Positions 1 to 10,725 of a stretch of DNA of 64,000 nt are shown here, one piece after another (positions within the stretch are counted from its first letter, which is position 1; each line of letters starts with the position of its first letter). The translations under genes and the position numbers were made by a program. The DNA is from Escallonia rubra (lineage: Eukaryota > Streptophyta > Magnoliopsida > Escalloniales > Escalloniaceae). The notes beneath the pieces are model-generated. The model had not been told where the DNA came from. It did no database searches and worked only from the letters and a program-made list of their open reading frames with translations. Location of the stretch: NCBI GenBank assembly GCA_033065855.1, contig JAVXUO010000708.1, positions 143,501 through 207,500 of the forward strand. Reading direction: 5' to 3'.

Positions 1-1
1 A

Positions 2-1481
2 ATGCAAGAAGAGATTGATGCTTTAGACAAAAATGAGACATGGGAGTTGGTACCGAAACCAGAAAAAGTGTGAGCCAGTCACTTGCAAATGGGTGTTTCG
101 CTTGAAGAAAAATTCTGATGGTACCATTGATAGGTTTAAAGCTCGTTTAGTTGCTCGTGGTTTCTCTCAAAACTATGGATTGGACTATGAGGAGACATTT
201 AGCCCGGTGGCGAAGATGGTGACAGTTAGATCAATTATCTCACTTGCTGCTTTTAAAGGTTGGAAATTATGGCAGCTTGATGTAAAGAATGCATTTCTTT
301 ATGGAGAGTTGGATCGTGAAGTATTTATGGAGCAACCTTCTGGCTTTATCTCTAAGCAATTTCCAAATCATATTTGCCGATTGAAGAAAGCACTCTATGG
401 CCTAAAGCAAGCTCCTCGAGCTTGGTATGGTAAAGTTGCTCAATACCTCATCTTCTGTGGATTTAGAGTTTCTGATTCAGATTCTAGTTTATTTATAAAA
501 TTAGAATCAAATGTGCATCTCCTGGTATTATTATATGTTGATGATATGATAATAACTGGGGATAATGAATCAGAAATTTCTAATTTGAGAAATGACTTGT
601 CTGTTCGTTTTGATATGAAAAATTTGGGGGAGATTGGATGTTTTCTTGGTCTAGAAATTGAAAAATCAGACCAAGGGTATTTTGTGTCTCAAAGAGCTTA
701 TGCAAAAAGTCTCTTAGAGCGTTTCAGCATGGCGGATTCGAAAGAAAAGGCCACTCCAATGGAGCCAAATCTTAAGCTGAAGAAAGATAAAGGGAAGCCA
801 TTGAAGGATGCCAGGAAGTTCCGACAACTTGTTGGAAGTTTGATTTATCTAACCATCACAAGGCCAGAAATTTCATACTCTGTTAGTGTTGTTTCTCAGT
901 TTATGCAAAATCCAAGAACCCCTCATTTGGAAGCGGCAAGAAGAATTTTACGTTATGTAAAAGGAACTCTTGATTATGGTCTTCTGTACAAGAGATGTGA
1001 TAACTTTGTGTTGAGTGGATTTACTGATGCAGATTGGGCCGAAGATACAAATGATCGTCACTCAACTTCAGGATATTGTTTCAACACTGGTTCAGCAGCA
1101 GTTTCTTGGTGTAGCAAGAAGCAGAATATTGTTGTTTTATCTAGCACCGAAGCTGAGTATGTGGCAGCAACTATGGCTACACAAGAATGCGTTTGGTTAA
1201 AAAGGCTAATTGAAGACATGTTCTGCGAAGTTGACTATGCTGTGCAAATTAAGTGTGATAATGAAAGTGCCATTAAGCTTGCATCAAATCCAATTTTTCA
1301 TGCGAGAACAAAACATATAGAGGTGCGTTATCACTTTGTTCGTGAGAAAGTGTTAAGCGAAGATGTTGAGCTATTAAGCGTTCGCACCAACGATCAAGTG
1401 GCTGATATATTTACTAAGGCTTTGGTGGAGCCTAAGTTTCAACGTTTTCGGGATGCTTTGGGTGTCGTAAGCTTGCACTAA
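2..1481 (+). pseudogene. Ty1/copia retrotransposon pol 3' part (reverse transcriptase-RNase H), 5' end outside window
   Basis: Copies element RNA into DNA inside the virus-like particle. The frame holds the copia-type RT block (KWVFRLKKNSDG, FKARLVARGFSQ, LDVKNAFLYGEL, catalytic LYVDDMIITG) followed by copia RNase H (TDADWAED, STEAEYVAA, CDNESAIKLA) and the closing ADIFTKAL motif, ending in TAA at 1479-1481. The upstream half of the polyprotein (gag, protease, integrase) lies left of the window. The first residues, MQEEIDALDKNETWELVPKP from base 2, are in a different frame from the rest; that frame meets TGA at 71-73 and the RT frame takes over, so there is a one-base frameshift near 62-70. 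The element is therefore probably defective, although the rest of RT and RNase H is open. A purine tract and LTR follow directly. Family assignment is secure; activity is unlikely. Confidence 0.93.
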
Positions 1482-1488
1482 GGGGGAG

Positions 1489-1920
1489 TGTCAAAATTAG
1501 TGCAACTTACTTTATAGGTAGTTAGTTGTATTTACTTGTTTTCCTAATCTTTTGCTTAGTTGGATTATTTCATGTTCAGTTACCAATTTTATAGCTAAAT
1601 GTGAGGCTTGTTCACATAGTGGGCTTTGGTTGTTTGTTAGTGGTAAACATGGAGTAAGTAGTGGGTTGCTTGTTAGTGGTAAACATGGAGTGAGTAGTGG
1701 GTTGCTTGTTAGTGGTAAACATGGAGTGAGTAGTGGAGATATATGTGGAGAGTGGCTTAGTGGAACCTAGTCTTTAAATAGAGGTTCAATAAGCTTATTG
1801 AATTATCAATCCATTTTGCAAGTTTCTCTCAAATACAAGTAGTATTTTATTCCAGCTTTCTTCCTTTTGTTACTTCCTGGAGTCTTTGTATTTTTCCTCT
1901 TTTGTTTTACGCCCTCCTCA
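1489..1920 (+). mobile_element. 3' LTR of the copia element (3' limit uncertain)
   Basis: Immediately after the pol stop lies a polypurine tract (AAGGGGGAG, 1480-1488), the usual primer for plus-strand DNA synthesis, followed by TGTCAAAATTAG, a TG-type LTR start. A TATA-like TTTAAATAG lies at 1773-1781, with a transcript-like stretch after it. I could not fix the 3' terminus: a CA dinucleotide near 1920 is one candidate, but no target duplication can be tested because the 5' LTR is outside the window. Confidence 0.65.
1636..1737 (+). repeat. 36-bp tandem repeat, about 3 copies, inside the copia LTR
   Basis: Units start at 1636, 1672 and 1708 and share GTTAGTGGTAAACATGGAGT with one or two changes. 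They lie in the U3 part, just upstream of the TATA-like box, where repeated motifs in copia LTRs often act as enhancers; that role here is inference. Confidence 0.9.
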
Positions 1921-2399
1921 ATTTGAAAAGCACAAGAAGCACTGCACTGCACTAACTGAATCATGACCATTTGACCACATATATGTATCTTTGCTGGGGC
2001 ATTCACATTATGCTGTTAAATTTCGAGGTCTTTCAGGCGCAACGGTGGCGACGTTGTTTCAGTGGTGTTTGGTACTTTATGTCTCATGAAGGAGACAAAA
2101 AATGTGGAAACTTTTCAAAGACGTGTGTAGATAAAAGCCATGTCTCATGATGGACCAGCAGATTGGGTCTTAATATTGTAGATTTATTTGCATCCAATAA
2201 CAGTCTTGCCAGGTTGCAAGTCAAAGGGGTCTTGTGGATGTGCTTTGTCAAGTCCCTCTAAATTCTATGTCAATGCTTGTTGCCAAATAGGATTACTCGA
2301 GCCTTTTGATATGTATTAGGTTCATGTAGAGATAGAGCTACCAGAGGAGCACTCATAATCACGAAGGCAAACAAGCAACTGCCTTTCCCAGGTAAACTG
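1921..2399. other. Unassigned sequence between copia LTR and CA-rich repeat
   Basis: No convincing coding frame, RNA gene or element terminus is visible. Part of the left end may still belong to the LTR. Confidence 0.5.
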
Positions 2400-2935
2400 C
2401 AGCATAAATAGTACACGGACACAAACGTGTGGCTGCATACCAGCCCCACGCACACACAAACACTAGGTTGTATAAGCAGCCACACGCACACAAGAGCCAC
2501 CACACGGCTGCACATCACACACTGCAACACTGCAAAATACAAACGTCACCCACATCACACACACACGCTGCAACACACACATCACACATACACGGCGTAA
2601 CACAGCAACACACGGGCAAACACACGCACGGTGTAAGACGCACACATATACAAGTGCACAAGGCTTCACACATCACACCCACGACAATACACACGGTAAC
2701 ACAGCAACTCAGACACCCTCACACATGACTGCCCTGCAGCCTACACACACGCATCACACACACATAACAGCATACACAGCAGTACACACACTTTCACATA
2801 TGGCTGCCGAGAAGCCTACACACACACGCATCACACATTCACGCACAGCAATACACTCAGCACCAATCGTGCCCGCACACACACTGGATAAACACACATT
2901 ACCCATCTACCATCTGCCACTTTCAACATACTCCT
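2400..2935 (+). repeat. Degenerate CA-rich repeat region
   Basis: More than 500 bases are dominated by CACACA, ACACGCA, GCAACACAC and GTAACACAGCAACAC variants, with very few T and G on this strand. No exact period holds throughout. Open frames on both strands here are by-products of the strand bias. Confidence 0.85.
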
Positions 2936-3694
2936 CTAAATAGTTCATGCACCACTCAATCACAGACACCTCCACTAATCAATAAATTCAATTTTATATA
3001 AAGAATGAGAGACTTAACGGCATGGACATGAGATCATATCCGGTGTCTGTGCGCTCTCTCAAACCAGCGAAGGCACATTGACACTTAAGGTCACTTTACA
3101 CTTCACTCCCGCATGGTCCTTCTTCACTTCTTTAACATTTTTTCACAGCTGAGCTTTCGGTGCTTAAATGTGCTGATATAATCTGATAACTTGTGTCTTT
3201 ATGTTCACTTATACTTCAATGTCCAGATTTATTTGACCTGAAATAGTTATTGGGTTTTTGGGTTTGGTTCTTGAAGTTGAGTTATGGCTGAATTCAATGT
3301 ACTCTTGCAACTTGTGCTTCTGGATTCATTATCTGGTTGTTTATATGGTATGCAGTGCTTAGAATTAAGGGTCTTTTAGTTAGGAGTAGCTGGGGCATAT
3401 ATAACTAGAAAGAGACCAATTTATGGTAGAAAGTGAGCCTAATGGCGTGGGTGTTACCGCTGGGTTGATGTTAAATTGCTTGCATCAAGCGAAAGATACT
3501 AATTACATATTATTTCAGTTCGATACCAAGTATCCTGCTCATTCGAGGTTCAGTTGGACCACAATGGATGAAAAAATGTTTTCTTTTTAGGGTAAATGCA
3601 GTTTACTTTCTAACCATTTGTTGCGTGAAATCTCAAATAAATTAGCCATTCAAAGAAATCTTGCTTTGTGTTTAAGTAAATTACATTTTTTCAG

Positions 3695-6600
3695 CGCGAA
3701 AGAAAGCTAGAGGACCCACTATGTGCGCAAATGTGTGGGCAAGAGAAACTCAAAAGTATGTGGGGTACAACAATGTAGGCCAGATGTATACCGGTACTGT
3801 GAAAGAGATGACTACATGGCTTGGAACCTTAGCGCAAAAGCACAATATCTTTCCGATCCATAAACATTTCTTCTCTGATTTCACTAAAGATGATCTGAAG
3901 GTTGCTTTGGCTGAAATAATGGTATATTTAATCTTTGAAACACATAACTCTTCCCTATATGCTGCTTTTCTAATTGATTGTCCATCCATTTTACCCTTTA
4001 AATGGTAATCACATGCACTAACTAATGCATCAACTATGTTGAATAATCATGATGTAAACTCCATATTGGTTTTGCTCTATTTGACTCTTACATTATGCTT
4101 CCAGAAACGATACACAACAGACAACCCGATAGCAAAAAAGCATATATTTGAGAGGCTTGACAACATGTGGAGAGATTGGAAGTATGATTTAAAGCAGAAG
4201 TATTTTATAAAGAATGATCGAGCCAAATCCCTGAGCAATATGAAAGACTTAAGGGTGGACAAAATCCAGTGGGAGACATTAGTTAACTATTGGTTAACTA
4301 GTGAAGCAAAGGTAAATGATTAGTTGTGATAATACACTTCAGTGATTTTGATGCCTCGTCTACTAACGAAAATACAAAACACAGAAAGAGTCAGTCCAAA
4401 ACTCAAAAACCAGAAGGGAAACTTGATAGGGCATACACTTGGCTCAAAGTCTTTCCCTAGGAAGCACCACGAACTGGTGAGAACATTTAAAATGCATAAA
4501 ATATATGCCATGTATATATTTTGTGAATGACATGTGCTTCTTTCTATTGTTTTTTACTTGGCAGTACTTGAAGGATGGAAAAAATCGTTCTCAAACTGAG
4601 ATGTACGTAGTGTCGCGCACTTGCAAGGATGGGACTATGCTAGAATCTGCAAAAGAGAAGTTGGTAAGTCCTAGTTATGTAAATGAAAGTGTGCAAGTTT
4701 CCTTGACTGCATTCACTTCTCAAGTCTGCTTGCAATCTGAACTTCTTCATCTATGTGGCTTTCAACCATAGTTTTTGCTACACTACTTTGCGAAATCACT
4801 ACATGAATGCAGGAAGATTTGAACTCATTAAACATGTGTTGATGTTATGAAGTGGCTTGAGCAAAAGCCTTGTAACATAGACACATACAAACCAGAAATT
4901 ACACAAACCAGAAATTAATGGGAGACTGTAATAAGCAATATGATAAACTTTTTTTCGCTTCTTTTCCTTTCTGTTTTCGTGCGTAAAAATTAACAAAAAA
5001 CTTTATTTTATCTGAGCTAGCTACTCATAGACAATGCTCAATGATGAAAACCGTTGGGTATACACAGTGGGTGATGGTGGAATGGCATCAATTCCTGAAG
5101 ATAGAAACAGCCAAGCACGCAAAATTTGATGCCAATGACAAGACCTGTCTGGACTTTTTCTCATCTTTCACAGAGAAGGCATGGACGAAAAAACACAGCC
5201 TAGAGGCAAAATGGCATATTGGAATGTAGCAGTTACATACCTCCTTAAATCACTCTTTATAGCTTTGTCCTTTAGTTGGTGCCATCAGTCTTTCTTGAGG
5301 CTTTCTTGTCTACTCAATAGCGTGAATTTTCAGAGGGTTTCTTGTCTACTGAATATAGTGATATTTCAATGTTACAATCTCACTCCCATCTGCTTCATGT
5401 ATGTCTATTCTATTTGACATGTCTCTCTCCCTAAACCCCCTGCCCTCTTCACCCAGCCTCCTCCCTCCCCTCTCTACATTCGAATTATCCGCACATCAAT
5501 GCATACACAAATTAAGTTAGCGGTTTGTGTGTTCATTTACATACTGATATATTTCATTTCTTTTTATGGCCATAGAAAGAAATGAATTCTGGATTTTACA
5601 AATATCAACCTCTAAACCTCTAAGATTAAGGTTGCAGGCTAAAATAATTTTGTTATCTGCCTTGCCTGTAATATCTGGTAGAGTACTATCATAAGCTATT
5701 ATATTATGCATCTTCTTTGTGGTTGCAATTATAAAATTTCCTTGCTCCATTTATCTTGCCCGATATGTAACTCTAACTGGAAACCTTGCATAAAAAAAAA
5801 AGAGAAGCATTTATTACTAGGCTATTAGACTAGTCTCCTTGTGCATTTGGTTTTGTTTAATAGTATTTAGAGCCCTATTCTATGTTTGGCACCGTCTCTA
5901 CTTGTAATATGTAAGGTTTAATTAAACGTTGACATGGTCTAACCATACAATCTACTTATTGTGCTGAATCGGTTGGAGTCTTAAGTCGATTGATTAGCTA
6001 GAGGATTATGCCGAGGAGTCGCTTCTTTTTAGGAAAATATTTATGGTGTCGTACATTTATTGGAACAAAGCTGGCAACGTGACATCTATATATAGTTGGC
6101 GCAATTAGGCCTTTGGTTACTTGCCAAAACGTGATTTTTCTCTTGTAGGATGAGATCAAGAGGAAAAAAGATGCCGCTGCAATATCCGAGGATGAAAGCA
6201 ATATACTTGCTACCGGCCGCGATGATATACTTTCACAAAGTTGTGGAAAAGACAGCCATGGCAGAGTTCGTTGCATGAGTTTGGGAGCCAACATTACAAA
6301 CATCTTTGGCACAAACAAAAGGATTAGTGCCGAGCCTGCTCCAAGCATTATGGAAGAGCTCGTTATGCTGAGAGAGAGTCGCTGAAGTTGATGCTATGAA
6401 GTCTCAAGTAGAAGAACTTCACGACATGAAGTCGCAGCTAGAAGAATTTAATACCATGAAGTCTCAACTTGCAGAATTCAATAGAATAAAGTCTAATATG
6501 GAAGAGTTCAAGTCTAAGATGGATGAGTTTGAGGCCAATTTCATGCAAACCCAGAGCCAAAATTTGAGGCCTTTCAATTGTCAGGCAAGATTCATCACTT

Positions 6601-7407
6601 ATTCTTTTCCTGCTCTTAAACTTTATGAACGACCAAGACATTGATGTTTCCATTATCTCTCAACAACACCAGAATTGTTTATGCTTAAGATTAATAGTAG
6701 CAAATAAGGTGTAACTAGTGATAGCAGCCCCTAAGTACTAGTTATGGAGGGAAAAAAAGAAACCATTTTGTTGTGCACCCCACCCATTTCTTATTTTTGC
6801 TTCCTCTTTGGAAATATTAACAGAATGTGCATCCTCTTACTAGCTTTTGTTGATTGACTGTTGATGACGCACAATATAACTACTTGTATCTAGTTAGGGG
6901 TAAAGCCATGGAATTGGTTTTAACTGTCAATTCCTGCCTGGTTGTAGCGTTTGTGTTTTTCTTACGACGCTCTCAGCCATGATTTACCTGGACCTTTTGA
7001 GTTATCGGGGAAGGTGTGTACAGGGAAGGAATATTTTGACTTGGTATTGCTCAACAGTTAGAGCTAAGCTAGTGGGATGTCCTGATAATGTCATTGTATG
7101 GTAAGTTTAAGAGAGTCCAAATCAGCTTTTTCTACTTGCAAAGATCATCCCCTTGTTCTTATATTTGTTTGCTCTTTGCAAATATTAGCAGAATGTGCAT
7201 GCTCCTACTAGCTTTTGTTGATTGAATGTTGACAATGCACATGCCTTGCCTGCTAATTAGGGATGATTACAATATATATCTCCTTAACTTAAAATATAAC
7301 TCCAATTATTTGGTACAACTTCTCAGTTATTGATGATGCTTTGTTTCATTTCGTAGGATGGTTATGATGGCGAGGAGCAAGATGCAAGCCCTGCGAATGA
7401 GGACTAG
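3695..7407 (+). pseudogene. CACTA TNPA-like gene (plant Transposase_24 type), split and frameshifted
   Basis: TNPA-type proteins bind subterminal repeats and assist the TNPD transposase. Exon-like blocks fit the family in order: 3695-3921 (ARGPTMCANVW... VGYNNVGQ, the usual GPT...VW...NN.GQ start), 4105-4311 (MWRDWKYDL and QWETLVNYW), about 4385-4473 (LKNQKGNLIGHTLGSKSF), about 4566-4661 (TCKDGTMLESAKEKL), 6149 onward (HGRVRCMSLG, the GRVRG-like motif), a coiled-coil block at 6396-6583 with a 10-residue MKSQLEEFN repeat, and a last exon 7357-7407 ending in an acidic tail and TAG. Several blocks have clean AG/GT borders. The frame breaks at 6378-6384: TGA follows RES while the coiled coil continues one frame over. 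The splice into the 4385 block also does not keep phase. I judge it decayed. 4790-6140 is probably introns, with one unassigned open stretch at 5041-5229. Confidence 0.75.
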
Positions 7408-7465
7408 TTCACATGAGTTGCTCATGATTGGCAACTAATGTGGGTGGATGTATATAGTACCAGCT

Positions 7466-7597
7466 TGGACAGGATTATGATATGGAGATAGCTTTTGAAA
7501 TCAAGTGCTAGGACACGATTATGATATGGAGATAGCTTTTGAAATTAAGTGCTAGGACAGGATTATGATATGAAGATAACTTTTGAAATTAAGTATT
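7466..7597 (+). repeat. 44-bp tandem repeat, 3 copies, downstream of the TNPA-like stop
   Basis: GATTATGATATGGAGATAGC recurs at 7473, 7517 and 7561, exactly 44 bases apart, with few changes. It lies between the stop at 7407 and the subterminal repeats, so probably in the 3' UTR of the CACTA gene. Confidence 0.9.
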
Positions 7598-7789
7598 GAG
7601 ATTGACGCTTTTATATGGAATTTGGTGCACAAATTATTGTTATATAACATTGCACTATTTATGCAATTGAAAACATCTTTATAATATTTCAGTTGTAGAA
7701 CATGTTTATGATATTTCAATTGTATTTGCAGGTTATTGTGATAAAACAAGATCCAGCATTCGATTAGAAGAAAAGAAAAAAAAGAGCAC

Positions 7790-8235
7790 ATGTACCTACG
7801 GTATAAACCGTAAGTAAAGGTTTGTGTTCTATTTTTTGGGCATTAATCCCTACTATTTAAACCGTAGGGAAAGGCTTAAAAAAAGGGCCATGGTTTAACC
7901 TTAGCCTACGGAATGTACCGTAGGTATAGCTAAAGGTACCTATAGGGTAAGCATATCCCTACGGTATTTCTCGTAGGCATAGCATTCAAAAATAAAACTT
8001 ATTCCTACGGTTATACCGTAGGCTAATCCTCCAAAAACCGTCGCTAAAAGAGGGTTAATACGAATTCGGCATAGGTATATAGGCTACGGAATAACCGTAG
8101 GGATAACATTCAACCCCGTAGGCATAGATCTAGGGCATCGCCACTTACGCCTACTTAATAATACTGTAGGCATAGCCTATGCCTACGGTACTTGGCACCT
8201 ATGCCTACGGTACTATACCGTAGGCATAGCTGGTT
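7790..8235. repeat. Subterminal palindromic repeats of the CACTA element
   Basis: About ten copies of CCTACGGT/ACCGTAGG, many paired as the near-palindrome CCTACGGTATAACCGTAGG. Arrays of this kind next to CACTA ends are the usual binding sites of TNPA-type proteins; here the motif sits beside a TNPA-like gene. Confidence 0.85.
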
Positions 8236-8589
8236 TTTCTTGTAGTGGAAGAAAAACCAACATCCTTTGTACCACTACGAGCAGTTGTTTGTAACGAGGC
8301 CAAAAGTTGGCAACTCATCGCTAAATAGATGTTGTAGGTAAGCCGAGTTATTACTTTTGTAACCTCAAAATTGAGCAACATTATTTGGGCGCGCCACAAG
8401 CAACTCTACGTGGGCACAAGTTCTGAAAATGAAATAAAAAGGCACTGTGTGCCTGTTAAAAAGCCTTTGTGACCCCTGATGATTCCAGTTTTCACAATTC
8501 CTGGGTGTACTGCATTGATAGTAACATTAGCCCTTCTTGCCTGTTAGATCCATGACCCAAAAAAAAAAAATTCAATATCCTTTTTACAA

Positions 8590-8850
8590 AGTTTTGCTTT
8601 TAGCGACATGGTAAAAACATATAATTTTTTGCTCCTACCCTGGTCCAAGGAAGATGTCTACAACTCCTCGGGTAACAACGATTAATAGTCACTACATATA
8701 CTCAGTGACATTTCTGCTAACACTTTTAAGCGACAATTCTTAGTAACATTTTTTTAGTGTCGCTAAATAAAAGACACTAAAAACATAACGCCAATTAAAT
8801 ATCACTGTACAGAGGGTTGTGACTATCTTCTTACAATTCGCGTAGCAGCC
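8590..8850. repeat. Old MITE-like insertion in SDR intron 5, shared by units A, C and D
   Basis: A stretch with TTAGCGACAT near one end and TTTAGTGTCGCTAAA near the other is present at the same intron position at about 23290-23545 and 38930-39185. Its presence in all three units means it was there before the array duplicated. The GTCGCTAAA motif resembles subterminal motifs of the CACTA element at 54252, but the termini are too worn to classify. Confidence 0.55.
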
Positions 8851-9322
8851 AAAACATTTCTGTTTAAAAAAGAATGTTTTTCAAGAAATGCAATAGCAGT
8901 TTACCTTTAGCTATCTAGCTAGTTCCTTGACATGCAATATGTTGGCCAATTTAGATTGAGCATATGCATGATTTCCACACATGAGTTTGAGAGTTTGAAA
9001 CAGGCAAAGTTTCAAGTTCTGATTTCAGGCCCTGCAAAGCTCTTGATCTATAGCTGGGAGTCTCCATGTGTTGTTGTGCATAATGTCTTTGACCTTTGAA
9101 TTCATATTCAATCCAGAGTCATAGACAATTCTTTGCCCATACCTAGCAATGATTATGTCATTTGGAAGCCAATTATCTTGCCATAACCAAGTTGAACTGC
9201 CATCCCCTACTTTATATTTTATCCATTGCTGCACTTTGTCTCTGAGCTTCATTAATTTTGTCCATGTCCAAGACATCACTGCTGGTGGTTTAAATATCCA
9301 GATATGTCTATCTTTTATTATA

Positions 9323-10725
9323 GGGATAATATTACTTATATCCCTCAGTTTAGGGATAAATTACAGTCAAAGACGTATGTTTCAAATTTTTGCAATCTTA
9401 TCCAAAATGTGAAAATTTTGTATCAGATATGCCCACCGTTAGGGCTCCGTGAACCTAACTAACGATTTTTGCTGATTTGGCAATACCGTATTTTTAAAAT
9501 GGCAATACTACCCTCTCCTTCTTCCCATTTCCTATATCATCTCTCACAACTACTGGACCACCCAGCATCACCAACCAAAACCACTACACAACCTAGTTAC
9601 TTTGTCCCAAAAATTCCACCCCAACATCATGGTTACACACAGATTCAAAAACACACTTAAAGCACCACATGCCCCATCATCAACATCCATCAGCACCACC
9701 AACCTCCACCACTTTGCCCACAACCAATTCATATACAATTCAACTCCATTTTTCACACTGCTCATCTACCACTAGATTCTACCACAATAAATTGTGGTGC
9801 TACCACCCAGATTATCTCTTGATTAGATCCTCCACCGCCTTGTTGGACGTTGTAAGAGAAGCCTCACCCCTTATTTTGCAATCACTCATAATTTAGGCCC
9901 AATTACTATGGGCACCGTCCACCACCACCAAGATAGTTTCTACTATTTCTGCTGACCCGCGACTCCGGATCTGCTAACGTGAATGTACGCCTCCCAATCC
10001 TCATCGCCACCGGCCGATGCACGGGCCAATAAGACCATCGCTCACCATCATTGCAGTTGCGGCTGAGTTTTTGCAGTTCCTGTTAACGTGCGCCTTTCCA
10101 AAATTTTCGACCACCCACCATGATCCCCAGATGGTCGCGACGCCGGACAAGCTACCGCGAAAGTTTCTGCCACCGTGTGAGACGCAGGAGAAAGCGCTCT
10201 CTCTGATCGAGGCCTACAGCGAGAAGTGGTGCGAGCTCTGCCGCAGCTACCTCTGCACGATCGACTGGGACGCAGTGGCCGCCAGTGTGGGTATTCGCTG
10301 CCCAGGGGCCTTCCCGGCAAAGACCTTCGCGCAGTGCCGCCACAAGATGGAGAAGCCCGGCAGCGCTAATGAATGGGGTTGTGTGGACGCCTAATTGGGG
10401 TTTAATGTCAAATTTCATGGGTGTGAATGTGTGTTCTGTGGTGTCGGGGGTGGGGGCGGGGGTGTTGGAGAGTAGGAGAAGGGGAAGAAGAGAGAGAAGT
10501 AGAAAAGAAAGACAGAAAAGAGAGGGGTTGATGCTGATGGAAGAAGAGAGACAAGAGGAAGAGAAAGTAGATGATTTGGTCTTGAGGGGCAATCATGTCA
10601 TTTAACACAAAATTTTAACACCATTAGTATTCCGTCTGGTCAACGGATATAAGTGATATAAATGCTAACATGTGTCCTCGACTGTAATATACCCATAAAC
10701 TCAGGGATATAAGTGATATTATCCC
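9323..10725 (+). mobile_element. Mutator-like element (Pack-MULE) with a 9-bp target duplication
   Basis: Terminal inverted repeats start GGGATAATATTACTTATATC at 9323; the right end, read inverted, gives GGGATAATATCACTTATATC from 10725, and similarity continues for about 60 bases. The element is flanked by exact 9-bp repeats TTTATTATA (9314-9322 and 10726-10734), the length typical of Mutator superfamily insertions. The host is LINE-B: removing the element and one TTTATTATA rejoins the LINE frame (CHMFIIK...DRHIWIF...MSWTWTK). No transposase is inside; the interior is GC-richer than its surroundings and holds a trihelix gene fragment. Non-autonomous. Confidence 0.92.
10125..10394 (+). pseudogene. 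Captured trihelix transcription-factor fragment inside the Pack-MULE
   Basis: The frame ETQEKALSLIEAYSEKW...LCTIDWDAVAASVG...KTFAQCRHKMEKP has the layout of the plant trihelix (GT/ASIL-like) DNA-binding domain: an opening helix usually with W-x-x-x-E-T-x-x-L-I-x-A-Y, the DW.EVA..V second helix and the closing TxxQCRHKMEKL helix. The tryptophan that usually starts the first helix is not obvious, and the frame runs into unrelated residues (SANEWGCVDA) and stops at 10394, so only one domain-sized piece was taken. A longer open frame runs from 10017 but its N-terminus resembles nothing I know. GC-rich composition against an AT-rich LINE agrees with capture from a gene. No sign of independent function. 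Confidence 0.65.

Larger units (their letters stand above)
2936..8247 (+). mobile_element. CACTA (En/Spm-type) transposon, 3' part; right terminus at 8247
   Basis: The right end is visible: subterminal repeats built on CCTACGGTATAACCGTAGG run into TGGTTTTTCTTGTAGTG (8231-8247), the reverse complement of the standard CACTACAAGAAAAACCA terminus. Upstream is a split TNPA-like gene. No matching left terminus or CCTACGG cluster is seen anywhere to the left, so the element probably starts outside the window and the copia element may lie within it; the left coordinate given is only where the CACTA-like part becomes plausible. To the right of 8247 the sequence is SDR intron homologous to 22945 onward, so the insertion lies between SDR exons 6 and 7 of unit A. 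Confidence 0.8.

Noticed and set aside
2429..2943. His/Thr-rich open frames in the CA-rich region, and Val/Cys-rich frames on the other strand
   Set aside because: They come from CAC/ACA composition; no protein-like pattern, and no conserved motif.
8970..9010. Inverted TTTCCACA/TGTGGAAA at the two edges of LINE-B as terminal repeats
   Set aside because: A LINE has no inverted ends, and the matches are only 8 bases; more likely chance at trimmed junctions.
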